Below, in pieces: positions 28,621 to 38,086 of a stretch of 64,000 bases of DNA. The notes beneath the pieces are model-generated. The model ran no database searches and was not told where the DNA came from. It saw nothing but the letters and a program-made list of their open reading frames with translations. The translations under genes and the position numbers were made by a program. Origin of the DNA: Paenibacillus thalictri (lineage in GTDB: Bacteria; Bacillota; Bacilli; Paenibacillales; NBRC-103111); the NCBI RefSeq assembly GCF_004307995.1, contig NZ_SIRE01000028.1:62001-126000 (forward strand), in the 5' to 3' direction. Every line of letters starts with the position of its first letter. The stretch's first letter is position 1.

Positions 28621-28973
28621 TGTTAAGAGAGGTATTGTCCGAGGATTGCGAGGACTCTTCATTCTTTTTTGAAAAGTATAGCTTGTTTTACGGTGAACGT
28701 ACAAGATGAATATGCGCAGCATGGGCACAATAGCTAAAACAGCCAAGAAGTTTCTTGTTCCTTTCCCGCTTTGTACCAGCTCCCCTCTAATCGGGCAAAG
28801 AAACTGTTGTCTTTGCCGGAGCAGCAGGTTTCCCTTGCTGGTAACGTGAATCCGCGATATGTCGACGTGGACAACCGAGCACAGGGCGAAGAACAAAAAG
28901 ACCAGGGCAGCGGCCCTGATCGGATAGCTTGATTTTGATTAATGTTCATTAGCCGAACTGCTTCTGAGGGAGG
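28621..28973. other. Intergenic region between YesM kinase and GDPD
   Basis: About 350 bp upstream of the kinase gene. A minus-strand frame reaching into it (up to 28896) has unusual composition and no ribosome site. Apart from the hairpin at 28895-28920 I see no feature. Confidence 0.4.
28895..28920 (-). terminator. Probable terminator of the GDPD gene
   Basis: A stem of 8 bp with one G-U type mismatch (28901-28908 with 28913-28920) and a 4-nt loop is followed on the minus strand by five U residues. It lies about 55 nt after the stop at 28974. Confidence 0.7.
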
Positions 28974-29813
28974 TTAATCACGGGCTCCCCGCTCTTTTAA
29001 CACTTCGATCAGCTGCTCGGGATAATTCGTAATCACGCTGTTGACGCCCAAATCAAGCATCTGGTGCATACGGGCTTTATCGTTGACGGTCCAGGCGTAC
29101 ACTTCCTTATGGTGTGCCGCGGCCGACTGCATAAAAGCTTTATCGATAAGCGGGTAAGCGGCGCTGAGCACGTCGTAATCTCCGCTTTCAAACAGCTGCT
29201 CGGGATTTTTTCGCGGTTTCTCGCCGACGATCAGTCCGGTTTTGATCGCCCGGTTGATCGCTTTGACTTGCCGGATCAGATTCACGTCAAACGAGGTGAT
29301 CGTACAATCCTTGACGAATCCGGCATCCTCAATCAGCTTCACCGTTTTTTCGGCCAACCGTTGTTGATGTCCGTTGTTTTTCAGCTCGATGTTCAGCCTT
29401 GTTTTGCCTTTTACCGCAGCGATCGTTTCCTCGAGGGTCGGGACTCTTTCATCTTGAAAAGCCGCTCCGTACCAGGCGCCCGCGCTTGCTTTCTTCAGCT
29501 CGCCGGACTCAATATCCCACATATTTTTGTTGATACCCGTCGTTCTGCGCACATTGTCGTCATGCATAACCATGACAACGCCGTCTGCGGTTTCCTGTAC
29601 ATCCAGTTCGGAATAACCCGCTCCCGTCTCGGCGGCTTTACGGAACGCGCTGAGCGTATTTTCCGGCGCGGAACCTGAGCTTCCGCGGTGGGCCGTCACT
29701 ACATATTTATCGATGGCGCTTGACGCCATGATGGGAGACATCGCCGTATTTGGAGCGATTGCCGTAAATCCGGCGGTGAACAACACAGCGAATACAACTA
29801 CTTTTTTTATCAT
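28974..29813 (-). CDS. Secreted glycerophosphodiester phosphodiesterase
   Basis: 279 residues from the ATG at 29813, where a signal peptide begins (MIKKVVVFAVLFTAG); the frame is open 23 codons upstream but that part is charged and would bury the signal. Catalytic motifs of the GDPD TIM barrel: HRGSSGSAPENT (about 43-54), Glu and Asp in SELDVQ, and the second His in MHDDNV. It hydrolyses glycerophosphodiesters, such as deacylated phospholipids or teichoic acid units, to glycerol-3-phosphate and an alcohol outside the membrane. It seems to be a single-gene unit. Confidence 0.92.
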   Translation of the reverse strand: MIKKVVVFAVLFTAGFTAIAPNTAMSPIMASSAIDKYVVTAHRGSSGSAPENTLSAFRKAAETGAGYSELDVQETADGVVMVMHDDNVRRTTGINKNMWDIESGELKKASAGAWYGAAFQDERVPTLEETIAAVKGKTRLNIELKNNGHQQRLAEKTVKLIEDAGFVKDCTITSFDVNLIRQVKAINRAIKTGLIVGEKPRKNPEQLFESGDYDVLSAAYPLIDKAFMQSAAAHHKEVYAWTVNDKARMHQMLDLGVNSVITNYPEQLIEVLKERGARD

Positions 29814-30018
29814 GCGTCTTCGTCTCCCGAACTGCCTAATATATGTGGATCTCCCTTTATTATCGTTGAAAACGCATTCCATTAAAAGTGGCTTTTTGCT
29901 GGTAATTTAAGGGATCACGGAAGTCACATTTTGGTTTTCATCAAAAAGCCGAAGCTGCATGCCGTCCCATTGGGCGGATTGTGAATCTGCCGGAAAAACT
30001 TACGTCCGGTTCGGCTTA

Positions 30019-31395
30019 TTACGACCTCCAAAAGACCGGCACGCCAAGCGTTTGCAGCCTGTCGAAATAGTCCGGGCACGTCTTGGATACGCAGCCCGGA
30101 TTGGCGATGCGGATGCCGCCGGCTTTCACGCCGATCAGGGATAACGCCATCGCCATCCGATGGTCGTCATGCGGGTCCAGCAGCACCGGCCGGGGCATGC
30201 CCGGATGTACGGTGAGCCCATCGGGATGCTCGTCGGCTTGGATGCCCAGTTTGCGAAGCTCCCGGCATATCGCGGCAATCCGGTCGCATTCGTGATGCCG
30301 GATGTGAGCGGCGTCGGTCATAGTAATCGGCGCGTCGGCAAAAACCGCCAGCGCGGCCAACGTCAGCGTCTGGTCGGACCATCGCTTCATGCTGACGGTG
30401 AAGCCGCCTTTAAGCCGGGCCGGGCCGGACATCCCGATAAAATCGCCGCCGCGGGTCACGCTGCAGCCCATTTTCTCCAGAACATCAAGCAGCTCGATGT
30501 CCGGCTGGCGTGTTTGCGCGTTGATCCCGCGAACCCGAACTCGCCCGTTCGTCTGGGCCGCCAGCGCCCAAAAGTAACCGCACGTCGACACATCCGGCTC
30601 TAACCGCAGCGAACGCGCTTGATATTCCCCGGGTTCGATGACAAAGGATTGGCCATCGCCGCTAATATACGGTTCTACTCCAAACGCCCGCATCATATCA
30701 AGAGTCATTTCGACATAATCCCGCTGCACGACCTGCCCGTCGATGCGAAGCGTCAGCGGCCGTTTGGCGTAAGGCGCAGCGATTAGCAGCCCGCTAATAT
30801 ATTGGCTTGATACGGAGCCCGGCAGCGCCGTTTCTCCCCCGGCGAGTCCGTCCGCTTCGAGCCGCAGCGGCAAGCAGCCTTCCGCGGACTCGTAATGAAT
30901 TCGCGCGCCTAAGCCCGCCAGGGCATTCAGCAGCGGGGCAAGCGGCCGTTCGCTCATGCGGCGGCTTCCGGTCAGCCTCCATGATCCTTGAGCGGCTGCC
31001 AGCGCAGCGGGCAAGAAACGCGCTACCGTACCGGCCGCCCCGACATAGAGTTCTCCGGCTGCAACCGGCCATCTGCCTTTCTCCCCGATGACGGTAGCTT
31101 TATCTCCTTCGACCATCGCTTGAACGCCCAGCTTGCGCAAGCTTTCCAGGCACCAATACGAATCGTCGCTGCGCAAAATGCCTGTCAGCTCGGACACGCC
31201 ATCCGCCAGCGCGGCAATGATCAGCGCACGGTTGGTTAAGCTTTTGCTGCCGGGTACAGTCAGTTCTCCGCACACCGGCCCGGTTGCCGGCGACACGATA
31301 ACCTCCCGCTTGCCGTGGTATCCCGACCAAGGGGATCTTGCCTGCATATCCGCTTCATATACAAACTCCTGTGACGATTCCTGCGTCATTTTCAT
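30019..31395 (-). CDS. aroA: 3-phosphoshikimate 1-carboxyvinyltransferase (EPSP synthase), atypical
   Basis: 458 residues if started at the ATG at 31395 (GGAGG 4 nt before); the ATG two codons later is equally possible. EPSP synthase adds enolpyruvate from PEP to shikimate-3-phosphate. Conserved: VPGSKSLTNRAL near the N-terminus of the core, SSQY, MSERPLAPL, DDHRMAMALS and SKTCPDYF. Atypical: the PEP-loop normally GNAGT reads GAAGTVARF, and the usual KETDR reads HHECDR, so the residues equivalent to Asn94 and Lys340 of the E. coli enzyme are changed. No other shikimate gene is nearby; a LysR gene is divergent. It could be a second, specialised or inhibitor-tolerant isozyme. Confidence 0.88.
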   Translation of the reverse strand: MKMTQESSQEFVYEADMQARSPWSGYHGKREVIVSPATGPVCGELTVPGSKSLTNRALIIAALADGVSELTGILRSDDSYWCLESLRKLGVQAMVEGDKATVIGEKGRWPVAAGELYVGAAGTVARFLPAALAAAQGSWRLTGSRRMSERPLAPLLNALAGLGARIHYESAEGCLPLRLEADGLAGGETALPGSVSSQYISGLLIAAPYAKRPLTLRIDGQVVQRDYVEMTLDMMRAFGVEPYISGDGQSFVIEPGEYQARSLRLEPDVSTCGYFWALAAQTNGRVRVRGINAQTRQPDIELLDVLEKMGCSVTRGGDFIGMSGPARLKGGFTVSMKRWSDQTLTLAALAVFADAPITMTDAAHIRHHECDRIAAICRELRKLGIQADEHPDGLTVHPGMPRPVLLDPHDDHRMAMALSLIGVKAGGIRIANPGCVSKTCPDYFDRLQTLGVPVFWRS

Positions 31396-31408
31396 CCATC
31401 CTCCCATA

Positions 31409-31438
31409 TTGTTTTCACCTTGTAAGTTTGATTATAAT
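31409..31438 (+). promoter_or_regulatory. Promoter of the LysR gene
   Basis: TTGTTT (31409-31414), 18-bp spacer and a perfect TATAAT (31433-31438), in the ~100-bp divergent gap with aroA. LysR proteins normally bind such shared gaps. Confidence 0.55.
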
Positions 31439-31499
31439 GAGAAGCAAGAAATAGATGAAATCACAATATCCAAACTCTGTCATAGAGAGGTTTTATATC

Positions 31500-32390
31500 A
31501 TGATCAATCTGGAATGGTACCGCATCTTCTGGCATACGGCCAAAGCGGGAAACTTGACGAAAGCGGCGCAAGAGCTGTACATTACGCAGCCCTCGGTCAG
31601 TTATGCGATTAAGCAGCTGGAGGAATCGTTTGGCTTAAAGCTGTTTCACAGGTTGTCCAAAGGCGTCGAGCTGACCGAAGAAGGCAAAGCGCTGCTTGAC
31701 TATGTGGAAAGCTCGCTGGCGCTGCTGCAATCCGCGGAAAGCAAGCTGCTCGCCTTGAAGCGGCTGGAAGCGGGCGAGCTGCGCGTAGGTGCGAGCGATT
31801 CGCTGTTTAAGCATCTGCTGCTGCCGTATCTCGACGATTTTCGCGCCTGTTACCCCAATGTCCGCATCTGCCTGTCCCACGGCAAAACGGCGGACATCGC
31901 CCGCCGGCTTAAGGACGGCCAGATCGACTGCGGCATCGTACATCTGCCTTTGAGCGACGCACAGCTCGACGTCCGCCCTTTGCGTACGATCGAGGATGTT
32001 TTTGTCGCGGGAGCCTCATACCGCGATCGGGCCAGCTGTGAGCTGACAGCCGAGGAGCTTGCCGCGCTGCCGCTGCTGATGTTATCAGCGGGGAGCAGCA
32101 CACGTCAGTATGTGGAGATGTGGTTCGCCGCCCAGGGCATCTCCGCCTCAGCCGACATCGAGCTGGGCAGCGTCGATCTGCTGGTGGAGCTCGCGCTGCG
32201 CGGTTTCGGCGTGGCCTTCGTCACGCGCTCGTTCGTCCGGCAGGAATTGGAAGCCGGGCTGCTCGTCGAGCTGCGGCCCGTGAAGCCGCTCCCGCCCCGC
32301 ACTATCGGCATCGCCGTACGCCGCGATGTGTCGCTGCCGCTGCCGGTGGAGCGTTTTATCGCGATGCTCAGCGGCGGCAATGACAAATAA
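31500..32390 (+). CDS. LysR-family transcriptional regulator
   Basis: 296 residues from the ATG at 31500, with AGAGAGG upstream; 15 extra in-frame codons upstream lack a site. The N-terminal winged helix (LEWYRIFWHTAKAGNLTKAAQELYITQPSVSYAIKQLEE) is typical, followed by the two-lobed effector-binding domain. It is divergent from the atypical aroA across a ~100-bp gap, the classic arrangement for LysR control, so aroA is the likely target. It converges with the importer genes at 32491, separated by a strong hairpin. Confidence 0.92.
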   Translation: MINLEWYRIFWHTAKAGNLTKAAQELYITQPSVSYAIKQLEESFGLKLFHRLSKGVELTEEGKALLDYVESSLALLQSAESKLLALKRLEAGELRVGASDSLFKHLLLPYLDDFRACYPNVRICLSHGKTADIARRLKDGQIDCGIVHLPLSDAQLDVRPLRTIEDVFVAGASYRDRASCELTAEELAALPLLMLSAGSSTRQYVEMWFAAQGISASADIELGSVDLLVELALRGFGVAFVTRSFVRQELEAGLLVELRPVKPLPPRTIGIAVRRDVSLPLPVERFIAMLSGGNDK

Positions 32391-32430
32391 AAGGCCGGCT
32401 CAGACGAGAAAAAGGAGCCTCTCAAGCGCA

Positions 32431-32471
32431 AAAAAACGCCCGCCGTCGGATTTAACCGAACGGCGGGCGTT
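32431..32471 (-). terminator. Strong terminator of the importer operon
   Basis: A perfect 12-bp G+C-rich stem (32435-32446 with 32460-32471) is followed on the minus strand by a run of seven U. It may also stop plus-strand transcripts from the LysR gene, though the T-run on that side is lacking. Confidence 0.92.
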
Positions 32472-32490
32472 CACTGCTACATTACGCGGC

Positions 32491-33339
32491 TTATTTCCAA
32501 GGCAGCAGCTTGCGCTCCAGCCATTGCAGCGCACGGTTGAACAGCAGGCCAAGGATAGAAAGGATCAACACGCCGACCATCAGCTTCGAGGTGATCATCA
32601 GGTTCCCGTAATGCAGGATCATGGAACCTAAGCCTTGCTGGGAAGCGATCATTTCCGCGGAAACAAGCAGCAGCAGCGAGGTGCCCGCGGCGAGCTTCAA
32701 TCCGGCGAAAATCATCGGCAGCGAACCCGGCAAGATGACCTTGCGAATGACGTTAAAGCGGCTTGAACCAAAGGTGACCGCCGCTTTGATCCAGATCGGA
32801 TCGACGTTTTTCACACCGGAGAAGGTGTTGATAACGACCGGGAAAAATACCCCCAGCGCAATCATCGTAAACTTCGGCGTTTCCCCGATGCCCAGCCACA
32901 AAATAATAAGCGGCAGCAGCGCGATCTTCGGAATCGGGTAGATCGAATAGACGATTGGCGTAAACACCGCGTCTACCCAACGAGAGAATCCCAAGATCAG
33001 GCCAAACACGATGCCGCAAACGGCGCCGATTGCGTACCCGATCGCGATCCGGTACAAGCTCGCCAAAATATTGGCGTGCAATTCCCCGCTGGTAAGCATG
33101 TCCCAGCCGTCCATAATGATGGCCGACGGAGCGGGCAAAAACAGCGGCGGAATCAGGCCTGCCCGGCAAACGATTTCCCACAGCACAAGAATCACGACAA
33201 TGCCCAGCGCCGAAGCGTACCCGGGTATTTTTTGATCCAAAAAAGACACGCGGTTGCGGATCGTATGGCGTTCTTGATGCCCTTGCGCCGCGGAACGGAC
33301 AGCCGGATCAGCCGTGTTATGATTTGATGGTTGACTCAT
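32491..33339 (-). CDS. ABC permease, SsuC/TauC type
   Basis: 282 residues, start with AAGGAGGG inside the end of the ATPase gene (one base between stop and start). Five to six membrane segments and the BPD_transp_1 coupling region near KAAVTFGSSRFNVIRKVILPGSLP (about 195-218). Subunit of a sulfonate/nitrate/taurine-family importer with the next two genes. Confidence 0.92.
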   Translation of the reverse strand: MSQPSNHNTADPAVRSAAQGHQERHTIRNRVSFLDQKIPGYASALGIVVILVLWEIVCRAGLIPPLFLPAPSAIIMDGWDMLTSGELHANILASLYRIAIGYAIGAVCGIVFGLILGFSRWVDAVFTPIVYSIYPIPKIALLPLIILWLGIGETPKFTMIALGVFFPVVINTFSGVKNVDPIWIKAAVTFGSSRFNVIRKVILPGSLPMIFAGLKLAAGTSLLLLVSAEMIASQQGLGSMILHYGNLMITSKLMVGVLILSILGLLFNRALQWLERKLLPWK

Positions 33340-33340
33340 G

Positions 33341-34117
33341 CTATCCCTCCTTCAGCGCTTCCTGGGCGTCATGCCGGATCAGCTGCCAGATTTGATCGGC
33401 ATACCGCTCGAAAGCGGCCCGGTGTTCATCTTGATCCCTGCCCGTCTTTGGCAGATCGATCTTGATGATTTCTTTAATTTGGCCCGGATGCCGGGACAAC
33501 ACGATAACCCGGTCGGCCAAATATACGGCTTCCTGAATGTTGTGCGTCACATACAACGTGCTCAGACGAGTGCGGTTCCAGATGGCGAGCAGTTCCTCCT
33601 GCATCAAGGTGCGCGTCTGCGCGTCAAGCGCGGAGAACGGTTCGTCCATCAGCAGCAGATCGGGTTCCACGGCCAGCGCTCTGGCGATACCGGCCCGCTG
33701 GCGCATGCCGCCCGACAGCTGTTTCGGAAAAGCCGTCTCGAAACCCGACAAACCCACCATCTCGATGTAATGTTTGCCTTTCTCCTGCTGCTCCTTTTTG
33801 CTGGCACCCTGCTCTTCCAGTCCAAAAATGACGTTCTCATAAACAGTACGCCACGGAAACAAAGCGATTTCCTGAAACACGATGCCAAGCCGGGGAGGTT
33901 TGCCCGAAGACAAACCTTCGAAATACACCTCGCCGCCGGTCGGGGACATCAATCCCCCGACAATATTGAGCAGCGTCGATTTCCCGCAGCCGCTTGGACC
34001 TACCAAGACGACAAATTCCTGATTTTCGATCGCGAAATTAATGTTGCGCAAGGCGGTTACTTCATGTTTTTTCGCGTCGATAAAACGCTTCTCCACGTTA
34101 TCTACGACGATTCTCAT
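33341..34117 (-). CDS. ABC ATPase, SsuB/TauB type
   Basis: 258 residues from the ATG at 34117, four bases after the stop of the binding-protein gene. It shows the Walker A GPSGCGKST (about 40-48), Q-loop, signature LSGGMRQR, Walker B LLLMDEPFSALD and the switch His in YVTHN. It energises the importer at the inner face of the membrane. Confidence 0.94.
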   Translation of the reverse strand: MRIVVDNVEKRFIDAKKHEVTALRNINFAIENQEFVVLVGPSGCGKSTLLNIVGGLMSPTGGEVYFEGLSSGKPPRLGIVFQEIALFPWRTVYENVIFGLEEQGASKKEQQEKGKHYIEMVGLSGFETAFPKQLSGGMRQRAGIARALAVEPDLLLMDEPFSALDAQTRTLMQEELLAIWNRTRLSTLYVTHNIQEAVYLADRVIVLSRHPGQIKEIIKIDLPKTGRDQDEHRAAFERYADQIWQLIRHDAQEALKEG

Positions 34118-34121
34118 GGCG

Positions 34122-35189
34122 TTATTTCCCCGATTGGGCAATCGCTTGATCCAGCAGCTCCGTGTTCACGATTGTCTTCGTATCGATAGTTTTCTCGATC
34201 AGCTTTTCTTTGGCGTACCAATCCACTTGGGTTTTGATATCTTCGGCAAGCAGCTTGCCGTCGCGGTCCATGTAAGGAAGACCTTGTTTTACGGTTTCTT
34301 CCGGTTGGCCCGTGTATTTGGCGATAATTTTGACAACCTCGTCGAAGTTGGCTCCCGGTACGAGCTTGCCGTCTTTTTTCACCAAAACGGCATCGTAGTA
34401 GTAACGCGTCGACTTCACGTATGCTTTCAAGAAACGGACAGCCGTATCTTTATTGCCTGCCAGCTTCGGCGAGAAGAACAGCCCGGACGTTTGGTAATCC
34501 ATCTCGTCGCCCACTTGCGCAACAACCTTGCCGTAACCTTCCTTCACCACTGCCGTGATGTTTGGTTCGTTCAGCATGACGGCGTCGACTTGCTTGCTCT
34601 TCAGCGATTCCATCAATCCGCTAATGCTGTTCAGCGGAACCAATTCAATATCTTTCAGCGTCAGCCCGTGTTTTTCGAGCATTCTGCCGATCATGTAATG
34701 GTAAGTGGAGCCTGTTTGCGTAATGCCGACTTTCTTGCCTTTCAACTCTTCGATTGCTTTGATCGGTGAATCTTTGTGTACAAGCAGCGCTGTCGAGGAG
34801 TATCCCTTCTGTTCTCTGCCTTTGTCGGCGACGATAAGCAGCTTCTGCCCGCCGGCAACCATGTTGTACAAGCTTGCGGTAATGCCTGTTGCGCCCACAT
34901 CCACACTGCCGCCGGCTGTAGCAACAGCGATCGGCTGCGCCGCGTCAAACCATTTGGCTTTGGCGTCGATGTTTTCTTCCTTAAAGAAGCCTTTTTCGAT
35001 CCCGATAAATAGTGGCGCAGAGCTTGCCAGCTTGAGCATGCCGACATCCACCGATACCGCTTCCGTTTTAGCAGGAGCCGGAGCCGCCGCATTTCCCGGA
35101 GCCGGAGCGGGTTCCTTTTTGCCGCAGCCCGCAAGTGCGGTAGAAATGCATAATACCGCGGTTAAAGCCAATAACGTACCTTTTTTCAT
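34122..35189 (-). CDS. Substrate-binding lipoprotein, SsuA/NMT1-like
   Basis: 355 residues, start preceded by GGGAGG. Lipoprotein signal with STALAGC (Cys at about 22), a Pro/Ala-rich linker and a two-lobe NMT1/SsuA-like domain (GTEKGFFKEENIDAK-like first lobe, GKKVGITQTGSTYHYM hinge). It heads a three-gene unit with ATPase and permease. The family imports aliphatic sulfonates, taurine, nitrate or thiamine precursors; the sulfatases elsewhere in the window make a sulfur compound attractive but prove nothing. Confidence 0.92.
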   Translation of the reverse strand: MKKGTLLALTAVLCISTALAGCGKKEPAPAPGNAAAPAPAKTEAVSVDVGMLKLASSAPLFIGIEKGFFKEENIDAKAKWFDAAQPIAVATAGGSVDVGATGITASLYNMVAGGQKLLIVADKGREQKGYSSTALLVHKDSPIKAIEELKGKKVGITQTGSTYHYMIGRMLEKHGLTLKDIELVPLNSISGLMESLKSKQVDAVMLNEPNITAVVKEGYGKVVAQVGDEMDYQTSGLFFSPKLAGNKDTAVRFLKAYVKSTRYYYDAVLVKKDGKLVPGANFDEVVKIIAKYTGQPEETVKQGLPYMDRDGKLLAEDIKTQVDWYAKEKLIEKTIDTKTIVNTELLDQAIAQSGK

Positions 35190-35532
35190 GCTGATGTTAC
35201 CCTCCCGATAGTCTGGTTGTTAATTCAAACTTAAACATATTCGACATAATTCAACTTTTTCCTTCCTATGGTTAAAAAAATGCACCTATTATCCCTAAGA
35301 ATATGTATATCCGGTGACAGCTTTCATCAATAATTTTAGTAATAATTTCCTTTATAAGAAAAGTTATAGTTATAGCATCCGGTAACCTGTATGAAACTAT
35401 GCATAAACACCAACAGTTTCCCGATCCTATATAAGGCACGAACGAGCAAAAAGAACCTCCCGCGCCGTAATGAAGGCGTGAAAGGTTCTTCTGTATATTG
35501 GCGCACTACAACTTGCAAATAACGCCTCCTAG
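35190..35532. other. Intergenic region upstream of the SsuA-like gene
   Basis: About 340 AT-rich bp. It contains a minus-strand TGTCGAA (35240-35246, Spo0A-box core) about 50 bp before the importer start, and the terminator at 35448-35490. I looked for an S-box or other riboswitch and saw none. A 60-codon minus-strand frame is not convincing. Confidence 0.4.
35448..35490 (-). terminator. Terminator of the TPR-like gene
   Basis: Outer stem AAGAACCT (35451-35458) with AGGTTCTT (35483-35490), continued by CGCGCC/GGCGTG pairing with one wobble, then five U residues on the minus strand. It lies about 45 nt after the stop at 35533. Confidence 0.85.
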
Positions 35533-38004
35533 TTAATTATTGTATATTTTCCAAGTCCACTCCCCGGCAGGCACAAACTTCGTCTTGACCCTCTCCAGCA
35601 TCACGCGCGGCAGCTTCGTATCGAGAGGGGCCGGAGTTTCGTTTGACGATACCTGCATCCGGGAAGCCGCGCTCCCGATATACATATAACTCAGCACCTT
35701 GCCCTCATCGGCAGTCAGAAGCACGTAAGTCCAGTCCCCATCTTCCATGGTGCCGTGATACGGCTCTGCGCGATGTTCGCGAACCCAGCGCTGCACGGAT
35801 TCGGGCAATCGGCCGTCGTCCGGATCCAGCCGCTCGGACCGGACCCCGTAGCCGTCGACGTAACGCCAATACGCGGGGTGCTCCTGGGTTTGTTCTTTTT
35901 CCGCCAGCTCCTTCAGCAGTTTCTGCGCTTCGCCCGCTTTGTCGCCATCGGCGTAATCGGAGACGACCTGTTCCAAGTACCGTTTATCCTGGGTATGATA
36001 ATAAATCAGCATAAGTGCGTCATCCGCCAGCTCGGAACCGGGATCGCGTTCAATCAGCTCATTGGCATACTGTGCGACATATTCGTTCAGCTTGACTCCC
36101 GACATATAAAAAGATACTTCTTCGCTAAAATACGACAGCTTGCTGTAGCTTAAAGCTATCGAAAACAACGTCTTGGCCGCCGTTTGCTTGCTCGCTTGCG
36201 CGAGATCGATTTGCTTAAACTGTTCGATGGCCTGCGCCAGATGGTTAAACCGCCCGATATACCGGTCAAGCGGCTCGTAATAGTCCATCTCCTTGATGTG
36301 ACCAAACCAGAAAAATCCTTGCCGTGTTTCCCGCCACAAATGGTTGTAATAAAGCAGCGGCTCACGGTATATGGCGGCAGCCAGCGCGTATCGCTTGTCG
36401 GCTTGCTCCGATCCAGCGGCCCGATCGACCGCCTCAGCCAGTACGGCGATCCGCTCCGTCAGCTTCTGCTGCTCTTTCACTTTTTCCCAGAACGGATAAG
36501 CGGCTTCCGGTTCTATGTATTCCGCCGTATCTTCCCGACTGTACGCATACGCTTGTTCAAAAAGATCGTTCCCGTCATATGTATCGATAAAAGCTTGCAG
36601 CTTATTGGCCGCTTCCCGGTATTGTCCGGCTCTCATCGTTTCGACCGCTCCGGAATACTCCACCCACGGTTTGAGCCAGGATGGCAGTACCTGCGTATCA
36701 ACGGCGGCCAGCGATTCCGGAGACATCTCCACATCCAGCGTAAACAGCAGCATACCCCGGGCATCGTAACCAAGGTCGCGATCACCGAGCTGCGCCGCTT
36801 GGTTTAACCAATACAACGCTTGCTCGCCGCGGCCCGACAGCTGGTAACAGCGGGCCAGACGGTATGCCGCGTCGTCCGCTGCAGGGTGCTGCGGATATTT
36901 CTCTATAAATTCCTGCCACGGCTTGATCGCTTGTTCGGGATTGGCAAAATCGAGCCCTTCCGAACTGTACCAGTCATCGGCTAATCCGTAGAAATAAGGC
37001 TTGCCGCGAATCGCTTCATATTGCCGGATGCCTGCCGCCAATTCTCCGTCCGGATACATGTCTGCCAGCACCTTCTCGACCCTGCCGTTTAGGGGAACGA
37101 GGTAACCCTTCGCCAACCCGCTGCGATACAGCCTTTCCGCCGCTGCGCGGTCCCCGTGCCGCAGCACAAGCTGCTGGTCGATTTCCTGCTCGATCGAAGT
37201 TTGTCCTGCTTCAGCCGAAACCGCAATGCCGCTCAGCCACTGTCGGATGTCCGGCGAATACTGCGGACCGTTGGCGATAGAGCCGACAACCGCTTTCTTT
37301 TGCTGCTGCGAAAGCTTGCCTGCGTCATAACTTTGCCTCAGGATATCCCCGTACTGCTGATTGGTCCAACGGTTTGCATCCAAAAAGTCGATGATACCTT
37401 CCTGCTGCGGCTTGCCTGCATAACGATCCAGCCATTCGCTTAACTGCTCGCCGCTCAGCCATTCCTTAGCCTGCAAAAGCTGCAGCAGCACTTGCATTCC
37501 TTTGCGATCGGCGGCTTCGAGCCGTTCCAGCGTGATCGTCCTGTTCTGCTCGGTCAGCAAGCTCCCGAACAGCCGGGTATACGGCGCCATATCGTACAAT
37601 TCGACGGGGAACGCATAAGTCCAATCCAGCAGCGGTTGAAACAGCCTGGAATCGTTCCACGGCAGCACCGCTTCCGCCCAGAACCGCCAATCGGGCAGCA
37701 CCGTAGCATTTTTCCAGGAGGAAGAAGGCCCCGGCGCCGGCTGCAACGACAGCTGTTTGATAGCGTAAGGCATTAGCTGCTCCTTAGCGGCGGCCAGCTC
37801 GTTCAGCGAAGCGGCCGGTATGGTGCCTTCCTTTTTGTACTCAGCCATCGCGTCCTTAAGTGTTCTCTGCAGCGCATCGGACATACCGGCATACGCGCCG
37901 GATACTTCGCCTGCGGCACTCGCAGGCTGTTCGTAGACGGCTGCTCCGGAAATCACAAGCAGCGCCGCGGCAGTTACTGCAAACCAACGTGCCGATACTT
38001 TCAT
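35533..38004 (-). CDS. Exported TPR-like protein of unknown function
   Basis: 823 residues from the ATG at 38004, chosen because AAAGGTG lies 6 nt upstream; the frame is open 28 codons further with two more possible starts. A signal peptide is present (VSARWFAVTAAALLVISGAAVYEQPASA). The rest is almost wholly helical, with tetratricopeptide-like units such as DDAAYRLARCYQLSGRGEQALYWLNQAAQLGD around residues 385-425 and a tail of beta-like character. No catalytic motif or wall-anchor was seen. It lies after the InlB/SLH gene in the same direction but behind a terminator. It could help assemble or fold surface proteins; that is speculation. Confidence 0.75.
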   Translation of the reverse strand: MKVSARWFAVTAAALLVISGAAVYEQPASAAGEVSGAYAGMSDALQRTLKDAMAEYKKEGTIPAASLNELAAAKEQLMPYAIKQLSLQPAPGPSSSWKNATVLPDWRFWAEAVLPWNDSRLFQPLLDWTYAFPVELYDMAPYTRLFGSLLTEQNRTITLERLEAADRKGMQVLLQLLQAKEWLSGEQLSEWLDRYAGKPQQEGIIDFLDANRWTNQQYGDILRQSYDAGKLSQQQKKAVVGSIANGPQYSPDIRQWLSGIAVSAEAGQTSIEQEIDQQLVLRHGDRAAAERLYRSGLAKGYLVPLNGRVEKVLADMYPDGELAAGIRQYEAIRGKPYFYGLADDWYSSEGLDFANPEQAIKPWQEFIEKYPQHPAADDAAYRLARCYQLSGRGEQALYWLNQAAQLGDRDLGYDARGMLLFTLDVEMSPESLAAVDTQVLPSWLKPWVEYSGAVETMRAGQYREAANKLQAFIDTYDGNDLFEQAYAYSREDTAEYIEPEAAYPFWEKVKEQQKLTERIAVLAEAVDRAAGSEQADKRYALAAAIYREPLLYYNHLWRETRQGFFWFGHIKEMDYYEPLDRYIGRFNHLAQAIEQFKQIDLAQASKQTAAKTLFSIALSYSKLSYFSEEVSFYMSGVKLNEYVAQYANELIERDPGSELADDALMLIYYHTQDKRYLEQVVSDYADGDKAGEAQKLLKELAEKEQTQEHPAYWRYVDGYGVRSERLDPDDGRLPESVQRWVREHRAEPYHGTMEDGDWTYVLLTADEGKVLSYMYIGSAASRMQVSSNETPAPLDTKLPRVMLERVKTKFVPAGEWTWKIYNN

Positions 38005-38086
38005 CGTCTTCACCTTTTCTTTTTCGTTCATCATCGTCCTATATGTAAGACGCGGCAGGAAGGGTAAACGTTTCTGTTTTTTTCGC

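Noticed and set aside
28501..28896. 131-codon minus-strand frame overlapping the start of the YesM gene
   Set aside because: It ends inside the kinase gene in another frame, has no ribosome site and no recognisable motif.
35190..35450. Possible S-box (SAM) riboswitch before the SsuA-like gene
   Set aside because: No conserved stems or terminator of the S-box type could be found in the AT-rich leader.
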